The notes under the pieces were generated by a model. The model saw nothing but the letters and a program-made list of their open reading frames with translations. It was not told the origin of the DNA and did no database searches. Below, one piece after another: positions 4,772-5,816 of a stretch of 5,816 bases of DNA. Location: contig JAUIHA010000060.1 of assembly GCA_030432505.1 (NCBI GenBank), positions 1 through 5,816 on the forward strand, written 5' to 3'. The first letter of the stretch is position 1. Each line of letters begins with the position of its first letter. The position numbers and the translations under genes were made by a program. Source of the DNA: a bacterium. Lineage in GTDB: Bacteria > Babelota > Babeliae > Babelales > RVW-14.

Positions 4772-5816
4772 GGTTGCTCCTTTTTGTAAAAATTATTTTG
4801 TTTTTTAGGACCGGTGCTGCCCGGTTTGTAGGTTTCGAGTTTACCTTTTTTCTTGATCATTTCTTCGACAATTTTCCACGATGCGTTTACTTCATCACCG
4901 CGAATAAAGGTTGATTGATCACCTTTAAGCATATCAGCAAGCAGGGTTTCATAGGCTGCTGGTGTATTTGGGCCAAAAAGGCAGTTGTGACAAAAATCCA
5001 TATTAACCGGCGTTACTTCGTTAGCGATTCCTGGAATTTTTGTGTTAAGCCCAAGGTATAAACCTTCATCTGGGAAAATTTTGATAGTGAGATGGTTTGA
5101 AATTGATGGGCATGAAGAAAGTAAACACTCAACTTGTTTAAACGTAATTTTGATAATTGATTCTTTTTTATCTAATTTTTTCCCCGTGCTCAGAAAAAAT
5201 GGAACACCTCTCCAGCGTTTGTTATCAATGCCAAGCTGTGCTGAAACAAACGTTTCAGTTTTTGACGTTGGATCAACCTTTGCTTCGTCACGGTATCCTT
5301 CGTATTGACCAACGGAGACTTTTTCTACAAACACTTTTTTGAGTACTTTTGCTTTGGCGCTACGGATATTATCTGCCGTGAGTTTTTTAGGCGTTTCCAT
5401 TGCGGTTAGTGCAAGCAGTTGAAGCATGTGACTTTGAATCATATCTTTGATAGCACCATATTTGTCGTAAAAGGCACCACGTTTTTCAATGCCAATTTTT
5501 TCGCTGAGTGTGATATGTACCGATTCAATATGTTCATTATTCCACAACGGTTCAAAGATGCGATTGGTAAAACGTGCAAGGGAAATGTTGCCAACAAGTT
5601 CTTTACCCAGGTAGTGATCAATACGGTAAATTTGCTGTTCATCAAACACCTGATCAAGATAACGATTGATTTTTCTTGATGACGTTAAATCATTTCCAAA
5701 TGGTTTTTCATAGACCAAGCGCGTCCATGTTTTTTCTGATGTACGTTCGTCGTGCTTGGTGACAATGCCTGCATCATCTAAGTTTTCTGTGATGGTGATA
5801 AAGTGTTCAGGTATGG
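4768..5816 (-). CDS. zwf: Glucose-6-phosphate 1-dehydrogenase (5' partial)
   Basis: The enzyme oxidises glucose 6-phosphate to 6-phosphogluconolactone, the entry step of the oxidative pentose phosphate branch. The window holds the C-terminal 348 residues; about 130-140 N-terminal residues, including the coenzyme-binding glycine motif, lie beyond the right edge, so coenzyme preference cannot be judged. Visible numbering starts at the edge: EKPFG (36-40); the active-site signature RIDHYLGKE (64-72), which binds substrate phosphate; and DMIQSHMLQ with H129 as the likely catalytic base. The C-terminal region AYETLLADMLKGD and a closing GSTGP match the family end, so the 3' end is intact. The frame stays open to the window edge, and residues upstream of 5718 (for example a TW-TR-LVYEKPFG stretch) fit Zwf, so the TTG at 5716-5718 is internal and not a start. 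It is the first visible gene of a coupled operon with gnd and a cyclase-family hydrolase. Confidence 0.97.
   Translation of the reverse strand, partial: IPEHFITITENLDDAGIVTKHDERTSEKTWTRLVYEKPFGNDLTSSRKINRYLDQVFDEQQIYRIDHYLGKELVGNISLARFTNRIFEPLWNNEHIESVHITLSEKIGIEKRGAFYDKYGAIKDMIQSHMLQLLALTAMETPKKLTADNIRSAKAKVLKKVFVEKVSVGQYEGYRDEAKVDPTSKTETFVSAQLGIDNKRWRGVPFFLSTGKKLDKKESIIKITFKQVECLLSSCPSISNHLTIKIFPDEGLYLGLNTKIPGIANEVTPVNMDFCHNCLFGPNTPAAYETLLADMLKGDQSTFIRGDEVNASWKIVEEMIKKKGKLETYKPGSTGPKKQNNFYKKEQP
4777..4782 (-). promoter_or_regulatory. Ribosome binding site of gnd, inside zwf
   Basis: On the - strand AAGGAG is five bases before the gnd ATG at 4771 and lies within the last codons of zwf. Together with the 4-base stop/start overlap it indicates that gnd is translated from the zwf message. 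Confidence 0.75.

Noticed and set aside
5716..5718. TTG as the start of zwf
   Set aside because: The frame stays open upstream to the window edge, and the extra residues match the region before EKPFG in glucose-6-phosphate dehydrogenases, so the codon is internal leucine.
1..5816. CRISPR array, tRNA or rRNA genes, transposase, phage integration site
   Set aside because: No regularly spaced repeats, cloverleaf-like or ribosomal sequence, or recombinase motif was seen on either strand; nearly all the sequence is accounted for by protein genes.

Overview
The window looks like part of a small, AT-rich, gene-dense genome from a host-associated bacterium. My best guess is Candidatus Dependentiae (TM6) or a similar protist-associated lineage. 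The reasons are a degenerate ankyrin-type gene end, a MutS-like ATPase with an export signal, an exported RING-finger protein and a compact pentose-phosphate operon, all using the standard genetic code (TGA is a stop). This placement rests on gene style and recall, with no marker gene in view, so it is tentative.

Layout, left to right. (1) 2-295, + strand: the last 97 codons of an ankyrin-like protein. (2) 296-405: a strong terminator hairpin between convergent genes and a short dispersed-repeat motif. (3) 406-2478, - strand: a 690-residue MutS-family ATPase lacking the mismatch-recognition domain but carrying a signal peptide and a possible membrane hairpin. (4) 2479-2633: a divergent control region with a promoter on each strand and a small perfect palindrome between them. 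(5) 2634-3263, + strand: a 209-residue exported protein with a RING-H2-like zinc-binding pattern. (6) 3249 to the right edge, - strand: an operon transcribed in the order zwf (5' end off the window), gnd, metal-dependent cyclase-family hydrolase. Each stop overlaps the next start in a 4-base ATGA, and the operon's likely terminator lies inside the 3' end of the convergent RING gene.

How the genes work together: Zwf and Gnd are the two dehydrogenases of the oxidative pentose phosphate branch. The step between them, lactone hydrolysis, has no recognised gene in view, while an uncharacterised hydrolase is translationally coupled to the pair. The MutS-like and RING genes are divergently transcribed from one short region and both products appear to be exported. 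Together with the ankyrin gene they form the accessory, possibly host-facing, half of the window. The most unusual objects are the exported MutS-like ATPase and the exported RING protein.
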